Notes under the pieces: generated by a model
Told to the model about the DNA's origin: nothing
Database searches by the model: none
What the model saw: only the letters and a program-made list of their open reading frames with translations
Assembly: GCA_903953895.1 (NCBI GenBank)
Contig: CAJBLH010000238.1
Span: forward strand, 62,001-126,000
Direction of reading: 5' to 3'
DNA from: an uncultured Desulfobacteraceae bacterium
Lineage (GTDB): Bacteria > Desulfobacterota > Desulfobacteria > Desulfobacterales > Desulfatirhabdiaceae
Length of the DNA: 64,000 nt
Translations under genes and position numbers: made by a program
Shown: one piece after another, positions 18,937 through 27,447 of the stretch
Position numbering within the stretch: position 1 is the first letter of the stretch
How the letters are laid out: each line of letters begins with the position of its first letter

Positions 18937-20274
18937 TCATAAGACCCAGTGCAGGGCCAGCACATAAAGTGCCGACAGCATCAACTGACAGAATGTAATG
19001 GGAACGCCGTATCTGGCGAACGTCACAAAAGAGATGGGTTTGCCGTGTGCGGCGGAAATCCCGGCGCTCACGATGTTGGCGGACGCCCCGATCAGGGTTG
19101 CATTGCCGCCCAGAGTCCCGCCGAACATCATGGCGATGAAAACAGGCAATGTGTGTATCGGCCAGTCCATGAAAGCCGGCCCCAGAGCGATCTCTGGCAC
19201 GAATTCCGCCGCCACCAGATATCCCTTGACCACCAGGATCATGGCAGCCACCACCGGGATATTGGCAAGCAGGCAGGACACGGCTCCGACACCGAAAAGC
19301 ATGAGCATGGCCACAAGCAGGAGATTCGTGCCGAACCACATACTCATGTTCCGAGACAAGCTGTACAGAATGCCTGTTCTCGTAAACGCTTCAACCATCA
19401 GAAACATGCAGGAAATAAACAACAGGGTATTCCAGTCCACATCCTTGATGACCCTGTCGAGCGGTTCCACCTTGGCGCCGTAGATGATCAGAAGGGCCAT
19501 GGATGCGGCGATGATGGCCACAGAAGGGGGAACAAGCTGAAAAGGCAGCAGTTCTCCAAAAAGGAAAAGCAGAACCATCATGACCAGAACGAGCAGTGCG
19601 AGGATGCAGAAACCTGGCCGATCGAGTTTTTTTATGGGAATTTCAGCCGGTAGTGTGCGTCGGACATTCCAGATATCGCGCATTACCCATGGCAGGATCG
19701 GGATCAGCACCAGAACAGACATCAGGCCGCCGATACTGACCTTTGTGAGATATTGACCAAATGTCATGCCGATGGAGCTTCCCACCAGAAACGTCGCCGG
19801 GTCGCCCACCAGAGTGAGGAGTCCGGCGGAATTGCTGACAACGGCCGTCAATACCAGAGGGCCGATGAAATCCACATCCAGCTCCTTTGCAACCCGGATG
19901 ATGATCGGGGCCATCAGGATCACCACCGTTGCATTGGGCAGAAATGCACAGACAGGGGCCACCAGAACGATCAGTCCCAGGAGAAATCGCTTGCCGCTGC
20001 CGCCGGTTGCTTTCAGAAATCGGGAGCCGATCAGATCGAAAATACCCGTGGGTGTCAGGGTACGGGCAACGACCATGCCGCCGAACAACAGGGCGATCGG
20101 TCCGCCGGCTGTTTGGGATGCGTGTAGAAATTCCTGTGAGGTAAAGGCGCCGAAAAAAAACAGGATACTGACACCCAAAAGGGCGGCCAATGTCATGTCG
20201 AGTACGTTGAAGGCTATGATCAGAATGACGCCGGCGAACACAAGAAGCGTAACGATTATCTGCAGTTCACTCAT
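18937..20274 (-). CDS. SLC13/ArsB-NhaD superfamily anion permease
   Basis: A 445-residue, strongly hydrophobic inner-membrane protein with about eleven predicted helices. It has two related halves with re-entrant-type sequences (PNATVVILMAPIIIRVAKEL; SNSAGLLTLVGDPATFLVG; GGTLGGNATLIGASANIV). The SN.AG..T.vGDP and GG..GGNATLiGa.aN motifs are typical of the ion-transporter (ArsB/NhaD, CitMHS, DASS) superfamily. The substrate may be a dicarboxylate, sulfate or another anion and cannot be fixed. The start has a GAGGT site. An orphan binding-protein gene ends 24 bp upstream, so the two are probably cotranscribed. Confidence 0.85.
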   Translation of the reverse strand: MSELQIIVTLLVFAGVILIIAFNVLDMTLAALLGVSILFFFGAFTSQEFLHASQTAGGPIALLFGGMVVARTLTPTGIFDLIGSRFLKATGGSGKRFLLGLIVLVAPVCAFLPNATVVILMAPIIIRVAKELDVDFIGPLVLTAVVSNSAGLLTLVGDPATFLVGSSIGMTFGQYLTKVSIGGLMSVLVLIPILPWVMRDIWNVRRTLPAEIPIKKLDRPGFCILALLVLVMMVLLFLFGELLPFQLVPPSVAIIAASMALLIIYGAKVEPLDRVIKDVDWNTLLFISCMFLMVEAFTRTGILYSLSRNMSMWFGTNLLLVAMLMLFGVGAVSCLLANIPVVAAMILVVKGYLVAAEFVPEIALGPAFMDWPIHTLPVFIAMMFGGTLGGNATLIGASANIVSAGISAAHGKPISFVTFARYGVPITFCQLMLSALYVLALHWVL

Positions 20275-20298
20275 GGTTGACCTCAGATCAAAGGAATA

Positions 20299-21345
20299 TC
20301 ATCGAAACGGAGGAGAATACATCAACCCCCCCTGGGTATAGAGACGATTCAGGCCCCGGTCGAGTTTGAGAATGCTCTGCGTGCCGAAATTGCGATCGAA
20401 TATCTCTCCGTAGTTTCCGGCAGCTTCGATCGCGCGTTTGCTCCAATTGGGTGGAATCTGCAAGGCACGGGCAATGGACCCATCGACTTCCAGCCACCTC
20501 TTGATTCCAGGGTCGGGGCTGTCGATGAGTACGGAATGGAGATTTTCCCGGGATACACCGAGTTCTTCGGCTCTGATCAGCAGGTAAAGGACGGACCGTA
20601 CCAGGATGAGCCATTCGTCATCACCCCGTCGCACCACCGGCCCAAGGGGCTCTTTGGATATCTGTTCAGATAAAATAACATAGTCCTGCGGTCCGCCGGG
20701 TGCTTTCAGTTTCAATGCCGACAGTTGCGGTCGTTCCGAAGTGAATGCCGTACATCGGCCTTCAAAAAAGATTTCAGAGGCCTTGTTATGTGATTCCAGG
20801 ACCACAGGCTGATAACTCCATTTCCGGCCCTGAAAATAGTCTGCCAGGTTCACTTCATCCGTTGTGGATTTTACCACACAGATGGTTTTCTCATTCAATT
20901 GAGAAATTTCTTTGATACCACTGCTGGCCGGAACAAGGAAGCTCTGACCATCATAATAAAGAATTCCGGCAAAAATGACCTCCATTGTGGCTTCACGTTC
21001 CAGAGTCCATGTGGTGTTGCGAACAAGAACGTCAATTTCTCCGGATCTTAGGGAAGGAAATCTTTCGGAAGTCTTCAGGGGTAGAAATTTTACCTTTTCT
21101 GCATTGCCCAAAACTGCAGCGGAAAGTGCTCTGCAGAAATCCACATCCATCCCCGTCCATCGCCCGTCTGGATCTTTGATGGAAAATCCCTGAATCCCTT
21201 CACTGACCCCGCACCGCAAATCTCCTCTGGATTTGATGCGATTCAGTGTATCGCCGGCAATGGCAACAGTCTGCCATAAAAACACCGCCGCCAGAACAAC
21301 GGTTGGTAAAACAAACAACTGAACCGCCTTTTTCAAAAAGCGCAT
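20299..21345 (-). CDS. Amino-acid ABC transporter substrate-binding protein (family 3, AapJ-like), orphan
   Basis: A 348-residue periplasmic binding protein. A signal peptide occupies about residues 1-31 (VLAAVFLWQTVAIA). The mature part starts DTLNRIKSRGDLRCGVSEG, with GRWTGMDVDFCRALSAAVLG and SGEIDVLVRNTTWTLERE, characteristic of general L-amino-acid-binding proteins. Start 21345 was chosen over 21381 because GAGGT lies six bases upstream of it. No ABC permease or ATPase gene is near, so it either serves a remote transporter or works with the adjacent permease. The MscS gene ends 75 bp upstream. Confidence 0.9.
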   Translation of the reverse strand: MRFLKKAVQLFVLPTVVLAAVFLWQTVAIAGDTLNRIKSRGDLRCGVSEGIQGFSIKDPDGRWTGMDVDFCRALSAAVLGNAEKVKFLPLKTSERFPSLRSGEIDVLVRNTTWTLEREATMEVIFAGILYYDGQSFLVPASSGIKEISQLNEKTICVVKSTTDEVNLADYFQGRKWSYQPVVLESHNKASEIFFEGRCTAFTSERPQLSALKLKAPGGPQDYVILSEQISKEPLGPVVRRGDDEWLILVRSVLYLLIRAEELGVSRENLHSVLIDSPDPGIKRWLEVDGSIARALQIPPNWSKRAIEAAGNYGEIFDRNFGTQSILKLDRGLNRLYTQGGLMYSPPFR

Positions 21346-21420
21346 CTGTTGACCTCGGTATCTTATTAGTTCGAAAGGCAATATGAAAAAAAAATATATC
21401 AGGGATACGGTTTCCTTATC

Positions 21421-23766
21421 TCAGGAAGATTCCTTTTCCGTCTTTTTTGCCATTGCCTGTTTCAGTTTGTCTTCATCGCTCAATATCTGGGTCAGGGCTG
21501 CGGCCGCGCCGGCTTTCAAGAGTTCCGATGCGCCGGAATTTTCAGAGCCGCTGTGATGGCTCGATTCGGATGCTTTTTCATAGCCGGGAGGCATCTCCAC
21601 GATCACCCGGCGATGGGCGTAATGGATTCCCTTTTTTGCCAGGGCATCGGTAATGAGTTCGAAGGCTTTCCGCTGAATGATGCCCTGCCGTCCGAATTTG
21701 GCCGTAAATCTTACCCGAAACGTCATCACCGAATCCACCACGGATTTCACGCCCATGGATTTGACCGGGCGGATGATATCCGGACCCAGTTCCGGGTCTT
21801 CCATGAGCTGCTGACCCACCTTTTTAATGATTTTTCGCACCTGATCGATGTTGGTGTCGTAGGGCAGGCTCAGCGCAAATTTTACCACAGCACCGCCCCG
21901 ATTGTAGTTGGTGACAGCCCCCAGCTTGCTGAATGGAACGATCTGCAATGCCCCGCGATCATGCCGCAGTTCGATGTTGCGCAGCGAAAACCCTTCGACC
22001 GTTCCGGATACGCTGCCGGCCTGAATGTATTCTCCTACCCGGAAGGCATCATCCACCAGATAGAAGATACCGGACAACACATCCGCCACCAGTTTTTGAG
22101 ACCCGAAGCCGATCGCCAAGCCCACGACACCGGCGCCGGCCATGAGCGGTGCGATATTGATGCCCATACTCGAAAGCACGATCAGCGACACCATGAGCAT
22201 CAGAACCGTTCCCACAAATTTACGAAGCACCGGCAGCAAGGTGAAGCTGCGAGCCAGTGTCTGGCCGCTGAACTCCTCTTCGTCATCCACACTCTGTTCC
22301 GAAGACGGCGCCATGGCCTCCAGCTTTTGCTGGATATACCGGTTGATCATTCCCCAGATCACATGGGCGATGATCAGTGTCAACAAAATACTGAAAGCGG
22401 CCTGGACGGTATGTTCGATGAAGGGCAGGCGGAATCCCCAGATATCGCAAAGCCATAACACAAGGGAGATAGCGATGGTTATCCGGACGATGCGCACCGC
22501 AATTTTATAATAGGCGGTGTTTTCATCGATTTCCGTTTTCCGAAGCGTTCCCAGGGTTTCCTGCACCACCCATCTGCCGGCCTGGTCCAGCACGAGATAC
22601 AGGGGAACGATCAGAAAGCTGATGACAAAGGCCATATCATTCTGAGGGCCGAACAGAGCATACCGCCCGATTCCCAGTACCCATAACAGCATGATATACG
22701 CCACAGTCAGAATATGCCAACTGGAAGCCAGTTGATCCAGCATCCAGGAATTTCGTCCGGAAGGTTTCATGCTCGTTTGCCGCAAATAATCAGCTACGGC
22801 GGACCGGTTGTTCCAGATGAGGCGGAAAATCATTGCCATGAAAGGGATGGATAAAATCAAAAGTATCAGAAATGTCGAATTCATCGACACCCCAAGCTTT
22901 TGGATCAACAGGGAAAAAATGTAAAACAGCCCGTAATAGCCGATCAGCAGGAACACTTGCCGGTGCAGGTAGCGGGCTGTCGTGTCGCTGACCGGCGCCA
23001 GACGTAGATGACCATTGTTCGGTGCAAAAATCAGATTCGACAGCAGAAACGCCATCCGCACCACGATAATCGCCAGCATCATGGCGATGAACAGCAACCG
23101 CCACCCTGCGGCGCTGGACTGGTGGATCAAGGCAAAGAGTATTCCGCCCGTCAGTGAAAAGACGAAAATTCCCAGAAAGTCGGGCAATATTTTCAATATC
23201 CCGGTACTGAACCGCATCCAGCCTTCCATGACGGGGGCGGCATCGAAACGGGCCCGTATCCCCGCACTCGATCGCCACCAGAGGCGTTCTGCTGCAATGG
23301 AAAGCCCGATGATCGCCGACAGAAAGAACACCATCTCCAGCAGCATTCCAAAGCCCTTGCCATCCGTCAGATTTCCGACGGCCTGATCGATATCCGTAAA
23401 AAACAGGGGGAGATGGCGGCCGATTTCCGTGAAGCGATCTCGGAAAAGAACGGAAAAATGATCCAGACTGTGCATCAGCCCCGCGTCGGAACCCACAGCA
23501 TCCCCTTTTTTCCCTTTACCCGGCGGGATCGTCTTTTCGAGCTGCTGGATCAGGATTTGACGCACCTGCACATCCGTGAGCCGGGAGACCAGTTGATTCA
23601 TCTCTTCGACAGAGGCAGGGTGCAGGGAGTCGGCAGTCGGTGGCGGATCTGTTTTGGGCGTTTTGGCTGCAAGCAGGGCAGGGGCACCGGGAAAGGTCAC
23701 GGATATTGACATAAAAAAGAGGATTGTCTTCCAAAATCGACGGGGATCGGATAGAATAGTTTGCAT
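21421..23766 (-). CDS. Large MscS-family mechanosensitive channel
   Basis: A 781-residue protein. A signal peptide is followed by a periplasmic stretch of about 120 residues and roughly ten membrane helices. The MscS core follows: the pore helix GAGVVGLAIGFGSQKLVADV, the beta domain (FRVGEYIQAGSVSGTVEGFS; ALQIVPFSKLGAVTNYNRGG) and the cytoplasmic cage ending near residue 740. It should open under membrane tension to release solutes in hypo-osmotic shock. The length puts it with YbdG/YnaI/MscK-type channels. The AGGAAGG site supports the start. A truncated, frameshifted paralogue lies at 39946-40942 on the other strand. Confidence 0.93.
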   Translation of the reverse strand: MQTILSDPRRFWKTILFFMSISVTFPGAPALLAAKTPKTDPPPTADSLHPASVEEMNQLVSRLTDVQVRQILIQQLEKTIPPGKGKKGDAVGSDAGLMHSLDHFSVLFRDRFTEIGRHLPLFFTDIDQAVGNLTDGKGFGMLLEMVFFLSAIIGLSIAAERLWWRSSAGIRARFDAAPVMEGWMRFSTGILKILPDFLGIFVFSLTGGILFALIHQSSAAGWRLLFIAMMLAIIVVRMAFLLSNLIFAPNNGHLRLAPVSDTTARYLHRQVFLLIGYYGLFYIFSLLIQKLGVSMNSTFLILLILSIPFMAMIFRLIWNNRSAVADYLRQTSMKPSGRNSWMLDQLASSWHILTVAYIMLLWVLGIGRYALFGPQNDMAFVISFLIVPLYLVLDQAGRWVVQETLGTLRKTEIDENTAYYKIAVRIVRITIAISLVLWLCDIWGFRLPFIEHTVQAAFSILLTLIIAHVIWGMINRYIQQKLEAMAPSSEQSVDDEEEFSGQTLARSFTLLPVLRKFVGTVLMLMVSLIVLSSMGINIAPLMAGAGVVGLAIGFGSQKLVADVLSGIFYLVDDAFRVGEYIQAGSVSGTVEGFSLRNIELRHDRGALQIVPFSKLGAVTNYNRGGAVVKFALSLPYDTNIDQVRKIIKKVGQQLMEDPELGPDIIRPVKSMGVKSVVDSVMTFRVRFTAKFGRQGIIQRKAFELITDALAKKGIHYAHRRVIVEMPPGYEKASESSHHSGSENSGASELLKAGAAAALTQILSDEDKLKQAMAKKTEKESS

Positions 23767-23790
23767 CAGGCACCTTCCTGAAAATGGATT

Positions 23791-23897
23791 TATAGACTTT
23801 CAGAAAAATAATTTCGCTGCGTTATCGGTCGGGAATGGCCGAAAAAAGGCCTATTCCCTCCCTGCTGCCTTGCGAAATGAATTTTCTGAAAGTCTAT
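23791..23897. repeat. Palindromic dispersed element, copy 1 (107 bp)
   Basis: The element begins TATAGACTTTCAGAAAAATA and ends with the reverse complement TTTTCTGAAAGTCTAT. An inner hairpin centres on GGGAATGGCC and GGCCTATTCCC around an A-run. A second copy at 51497-51602 differs, as far as I can read, only by one base in the A-run, and a decayed inverted copy lies near 27331-27424. The terminal inverted repeats and small size resemble a MITE or REP-like element. This copy lies just upstream of the MscS gene, between it and the GH13 gene. Confidence 0.85.
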
Positions 23898-23977
23898 GTT
23901 TAAGCTTTTCACAAATAACAAAGCCCCGGAAGGCGGTCAAGAACAATAAAATGATTTCTACAAGGGAGGAACGCATC

Positions 23978-25456
23978 ATGACGACATCCATCTATCCATC
24001 ACTTTATCAGATCAACACCCGTGTTCGATTGACGGAACTCTCCCGTTCTCTCGGCAGACCGGCCACATTGGATGACATAACGGATTTTGAACTGGACTGC
24101 CTGGCGGAACAGGGTTTCGACTGGGTGTGGTTTCTGAGCGTCTGGCAGACGGGTCCGGCCGGGCGGAAAGTATCCCGTTCCAATGCGGCGTGGCGTCGGG
24201 AATTCGAAGAGACATTACCGGATATGTGTGAGGCGGATATCGCCGGGTCCGGGTTCGCCATCGCCGGCTACACCGTTCATGCAGATATCGGAGGTGATGC
24301 TGCCCTGGCTCGGCTTCGTGAACGTCTCAGCGATCGGGGATTGAAACTGATGCTCGATTTTGTTCCCAATCATACCGCTTTGGATCATCCCTGGGTAACA
24401 GACCATCCAGCATATTATGTCTCCGGAACTGAACAGGCGCTGATCTGGGAGCCCAAAAATTATATCCGGATCGAACACCCCGACGCGGATCTGATTCTGG
24501 CGCATGGCCGGGACCCCTTCTTTCCGGGCTGGCCGGATACCCTCCAGCTCAACTACGGCAACCCGGTCGTCCAGGAGGCCATGATGGGTCAACTGCGTAA
24601 GATCGCCGGTCAGTGCGATGGGGTTCGCTGCGATATGGCCATGCTGGTTCTGCCGGATGTTTTCGAACGGACCTGGGGGATTGCTTCTCAGCCGTTCTGG
24701 CCTCGGGCGACCGAACGGGTACGCGAAGCCTTTCCGGATTTCATTTTTATGGCGGAAGTTTACTGGGATCTGGAATGGACCCTGCAGCAGCAGGGATTCG
24801 ATTACACCTACGACAAACGGCTTTACGACCGCCTGAGCGAGGGACATGCCCGGCCGGCGCGGGAACATTTAATGGCCGATCTGGCGTATCAGAACAAAAT
24901 GGCCCGGTTTCTGGAAAATCACGACGAACCACGGGCGGCGGTTGTTTTTGCGCAGGAAGTGCATGAAGCGGCGGCAGTCATCACGTTTCTTTCCCCCGGG
25001 CTGCGATTTTTTCATCAGGGACAGTTCGAGGGGCGTACCCGGCGGATATCACCGCATCTTGTTCGGGGGCCGGATGAGCCCGTCAACCGTCAGTTGGAGC
25101 AGTTCTATGACCGGCTGCTTGCCGTGCTGCGCCATCCGGTCGTTCGAAACGGTCGGTGGCAGCTTCTCGATTGCGTTCCGGCTTGGGAAGGCAACGAGTC
25201 GTACGATGCGTTTATCGTATCTGCCTGGGAGAATGCCGACGGCGATCGCCTGATTATGGCGGTCAACTATGCGCCTTATCAGAGTCAGTGCTTTGTAAAG
25301 ATACCCTTTACAGATATCGGTGGGGATGGGTGGCGGCTCCGGGATATGCTCGGCGATGCCTGTTATGATCGGTACGGATGGGATTTGCAGTCCCGTGGGT
25401 TATATCTGGATATGGCTTCCTGGCAGTATCATGTTTTCGAGATGCGGAAAATATAG
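23978..25456 (+). CDS. GH13 alpha-amylase family glycoside hydrolase
   Basis: A 492-residue cytoplasmic enzyme with no signal peptide. All GH13 conserved regions are present: region I DFVPNH (127-132), region II GVRCDM with nucleophile Asp219, region III AEVYW with acid/base Glu260, and region IV ENHDE with Asp316. It should act on alpha-glucosidic bonds of a glucan, oligosaccharide or related glucoside; the subfamily is not clear. The start 23978 has an AGGGAGG site; an in-frame extension upstream runs through the palindromic element and is not coding. The GH15-like gene follows after 20 bp, so the two probably act together on glycogen-like material. Confidence 0.9.
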   Translation: MTTSIYPSLYQINTRVRLTELSRSLGRPATLDDITDFELDCLAEQGFDWVWFLSVWQTGPAGRKVSRSNAAWRREFEETLPDMCEADIAGSGFAIAGYTVHADIGGDAALARLRERLSDRGLKLMLDFVPNHTALDHPWVTDHPAYYVSGTEQALIWEPKNYIRIEHPDADLILAHGRDPFFPGWPDTLQLNYGNPVVQEAMMGQLRKIAGQCDGVRCDMAMLVLPDVFERTWGIASQPFWPRATERVREAFPDFIFMAEVYWDLEWTLQQQGFDYTYDKRLYDRLSEGHARPAREHLMADLAYQNKMARFLENHDEPRAAVVFAQEVHEAAAVITFLSPGLRFFHQGQFEGRTRRISPHLVRGPDEPVNRQLEQFYDRLLAVLRHPVVRNGRWQLLDCVPAWEGNESYDAFIVSAWENADGDRLIMAVNYAPYQSQCFVKIPFTDIGGDGWRLRDMLGDACYDRYGWDLQSRGLYLDMASWQYHVFEMRKI

Positions 25457-25476
25457 CGAGCTGATAACGAAAATAC

Positions 25477-26835
25477 TTGAAACGGTTTCAAATGCCTTTT
25501 GTCCATAATGAAAAGTTGCTCGGCATATTGCATGATCGATACACTCCGGCCGATATCGCCGTCATTCGGAATTTTATCGAAACGCATGATGTGCTGACTT
25601 TTCCGCAGATCGGCGAAACCGGCCTGTTTCCGGCCGCTCGATGCTCCATTCATACCCGATACACCCAATATGACAGAATATGGGTACGCGACAACATCCA
25701 TATTGCCAACGCCCATCGCCTGACCGGAAAAATCGATGTTGCCCGTTCAACCCTGAAGTCTCTTTTTGCCATGTTCCGGGCGCAAAAGGAAAGATTCAGG
25801 CTGTACATATCCGGCGAAGTTCAGAGAAAAGATCTGTCCTGGAGACCGCATATTCGTTTTCTGACAGGGGACGGTGTGCAATTCGATTTCGAGCCATGGA
25901 ATTCCCAAAACGATGCGCTCGGTTATTTTCTGTGGTTTGCCTGCACCCTGATTCTGGAACGGATATATTTGCCTGAGCCCGAAGATATCGATTTGCTCCG
26001 TACGTTCGTTTCCTTTTTCGGCGCCATATCATTCTGGTCCGACGAAGATTCCGGCCACTGGGAGGAAGCCCCCAAGATCGAAGCGTCGAGCATCGGAACC
26101 GTCCTGGCCGGATTGGAAAAATATCGGCTGTTACTGAACCATTTGAATCGGGACGGGTGTTCAGATGAAAAACAACGGGTTGAGCGATTGTGCGACACAG
26201 CACGTTTGCACTTAAACGCCATTCTTCCGGCGGAATGCATTCAGATCGACAAGCGCAGGGATTTCGATGCAGCACTGCTCTTTCTGATCTTTCCCCTGGG
26301 GCTTCTGGATGGAGAGACTGCCGGAAGAATTGTGGGGCGGGTTGAATCCAATCTGAAAGGCGATTACGGTGTCAGGCGATACATCGGGGATCGTTTCTGG
26401 GGGCCCGACTATGATGACATTGTTCCGCTGGATCGCTGGACTGTGGATACCACCCGACATCCGGGAACACGCAAACGCCTTGTGGCCGTAACCCCAGGCG
26501 TGGATGAGGCGCAGTGGTGCATTTTCGATCCGCTGCTGTCGGTGATTTACGGCTTGTGGAGCAGAACAGCACTGTCGGACAGACAGCCGTTGCTTCAAAA
26601 ACAAATCCATTATTTCAATCGGGCGATGGGCCAGATCACCGGACCTGAAGCCGGAGAAAATGCTTATCGATGCCCGGAGCTGTATTACATGAAAAAAGGA
26701 CGTTACACCCACAACGCCGCTACGCCGCTGCTGTGGACACAGGCCAACCTGCTGGTGGCGCTCAAGATTCTTGAGGAAAATGTGGCGGAGTATGCGGTAA
26801 GAGCATTGAAAAATGAAATTTTCGATGGTAGCTGA
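25477..26835 (+). CDS. GH15-like (glucoamylase / phosphorylase-kinase-like) protein
   Basis: About 450 residues that read as an (alpha/alpha)6 toroid of the GH15 / phosphorylase-kinase alpha-subunit type: IWVRDNIHIANAH, WNSQNDALGYFLW, HWEEAPKIEASSIGTVLAGL and DRFWGPDY. In the family these aromatic and acidic patches form the sugar site. The start is uncertain: TTG at 25477 or ATG at 25492, neither with a strong ribosome site, probably because translation is coupled to the GH13 gene. The last ~10 codons lie inside a segment that is repeated at 44.4 kb, so the present C-terminus may derive from a recombination event. Confidence 0.75.
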   Translation: MKRFQMPFVHNEKLLGILHDRYTPADIAVIRNFIETHDVLTFPQIGETGLFPAARCSIHTRYTQYDRIWVRDNIHIANAHRLTGKIDVARSTLKSLFAMFRAQKERFRLYISGEVQRKDLSWRPHIRFLTGDGVQFDFEPWNSQNDALGYFLWFACTLILERIYLPEPEDIDLLRTFVSFFGAISFWSDEDSGHWEEAPKIEASSIGTVLAGLEKYRLLLNHLNRDGCSDEKQRVERLCDTARLHLNAILPAECIQIDKRRDFDAALLFLIFPLGLLDGETAGRIVGRVESNLKGDYGVRRYIGDRFWGPDYDDIVPLDRWTVDTTRHPGTRKRLVAVTPGVDEAQWCIFDPLLSVIYGLWSRTALSDRQPLLQKQIHYFNRAMGQITGPEAGENAYRCPELYYMKKGRYTHNAATPLLWTQANLLVALKILEENVAEYAVRALKNEIFDGS

Positions 26836-26956
26836 CCTGGTGTGTGTTACAGGCCACCGCCCCACCGGTACTGCCAGGCAATCCCAACCAGGGTGAAATC
26901 GCTTCCCGCACGGGTGTACACGCTGCTGCTGGTGAAAAGCTTGATCGAATTGTTCC
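26805..26956 (-). pseudogene. Fossil A: 3' end of a phenol-MetA-type outer-membrane protein gene
   Basis: This segment matches 44391-44543, the end of the outer-membrane gene at 44433-45425 plus the sequence just beyond it. It shares ATTGAAAAATGAAATT, TGTTACAGGCCACCGCCCCA and GCTGCTGCTGGTGAAAAGCT. The last codons (WQYRWGGGL and stop) are kept. The 5' part of the gene is gone; the match ends at GAATTGTTC, where fossil B begins. Confidence 0.85.
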
Positions 26957-26958
26957 GG

Positions 26959-27028
26959 TCACCATTGAAGAGGTGCATCGGATTCTTCTGGAGCATCTGG
27001 CATTGCAGGTTTTTTGAAACGAGGGCGT
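26959..27028 (+). pseudogene. Fossil B: 3' end of a lipoprotein hydrolase gene
   Basis: The segment matches the last ~70 bases of the hydrolase genes, 47535-47604 in the second copy. It retains the reading TIEEVHRILLEHLALQVF and stop, followed by GAAACGAGGGCGT as in the intact downstream sequence. It abuts fossil A on the left and fossil C on the right. Confidence 0.85.
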
Positions 27029-27029
27029 C

Positions 27030-27188
27030 GGAATTTCCAAGGAAACAGCTCTTCCGCGTTGGTGTAAAGCGTGTGGGGTGCTTGCGGCAGCCGGGGAGGG
27101 TGTCCCAAACAACGCTTTGTAACCTCGACCTGTGATGAGCTTGGGCTTCATTATCTATGCCAGGGGTATAAAAAATTCTTTTCTCATA
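27030..27188 (+). pseudogene. Fossil C: 3' part of an anSME (radical SAM) gene
   Basis: The segment matches 51087-51246, the region coding for the SPASM cysteine cluster of the sulfatase-maturating enzyme. Shared stretches include CCAAGGAAACAGCTCTTCCG and ACCTCGACCTGTGATGAGC. Scattered substitutions turn some cluster residues, and the upstream two-thirds of the gene is missing. Confidence 0.9.
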
Positions 27189-27246
27189 AGAGAATTAAAT
27201 TCGATACAGTCAAGACAGAAAAAATGTTGCCGGAAAAAACCCATAT

Positions 27247-27333
27247 TGTCCAGGTGCATGCAGATTGTATGAACGACTCGTATGGGCGACGCATGTGCGG
27301 GAAAGGTCAATGTAAAATGAGTCAATATGGAAA
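27247..27333 (+). pseudogene. Fossil D: 5' part of the Cys-rich repeat protein gene
   Basis: These 87 bases appear identical to 57086-57172, covering the end of the signal peptide and the first Cys repeats of the gene at 57039-57395. Neither the start codon region nor the second half is present. The 58 bp between fossils C and D have no match that I could find in the window. Confidence 0.9.
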
Positions 27334-27424
27334 TTGATTTCGCAAGGCAGCAGGAAGCTGATAATACTGTAGTATATCTCCAACCGATAACGCCGCGAAA
27401 ATATTTCTCTGAATATCTATAGAA
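27331..27424. repeat. Palindromic dispersed element, decayed inverted copy
   Basis: Read against the reverse complement of copies 1 and 2, it keeps ATTTCGCAAGGCAGCAGG at the left and CCGATAACG.CGCGAAA.TATTT.TCTGAA...CTATAG at the right. The central hairpin is replaced by unrelated sequence. It ends about 25 bp before the start of the small exported protein gene at 27448. Confidence 0.7.
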
Positions 27425-27447
27425 TTTAAACCGGGGGCTTGACCACT

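Noticed and set aside
26842-27135. A 97-codon frame across the fossil region
   Set aside because: It reads through pieces of three different genes in mixed frames, so it is a by-product of the fossil mosaic.
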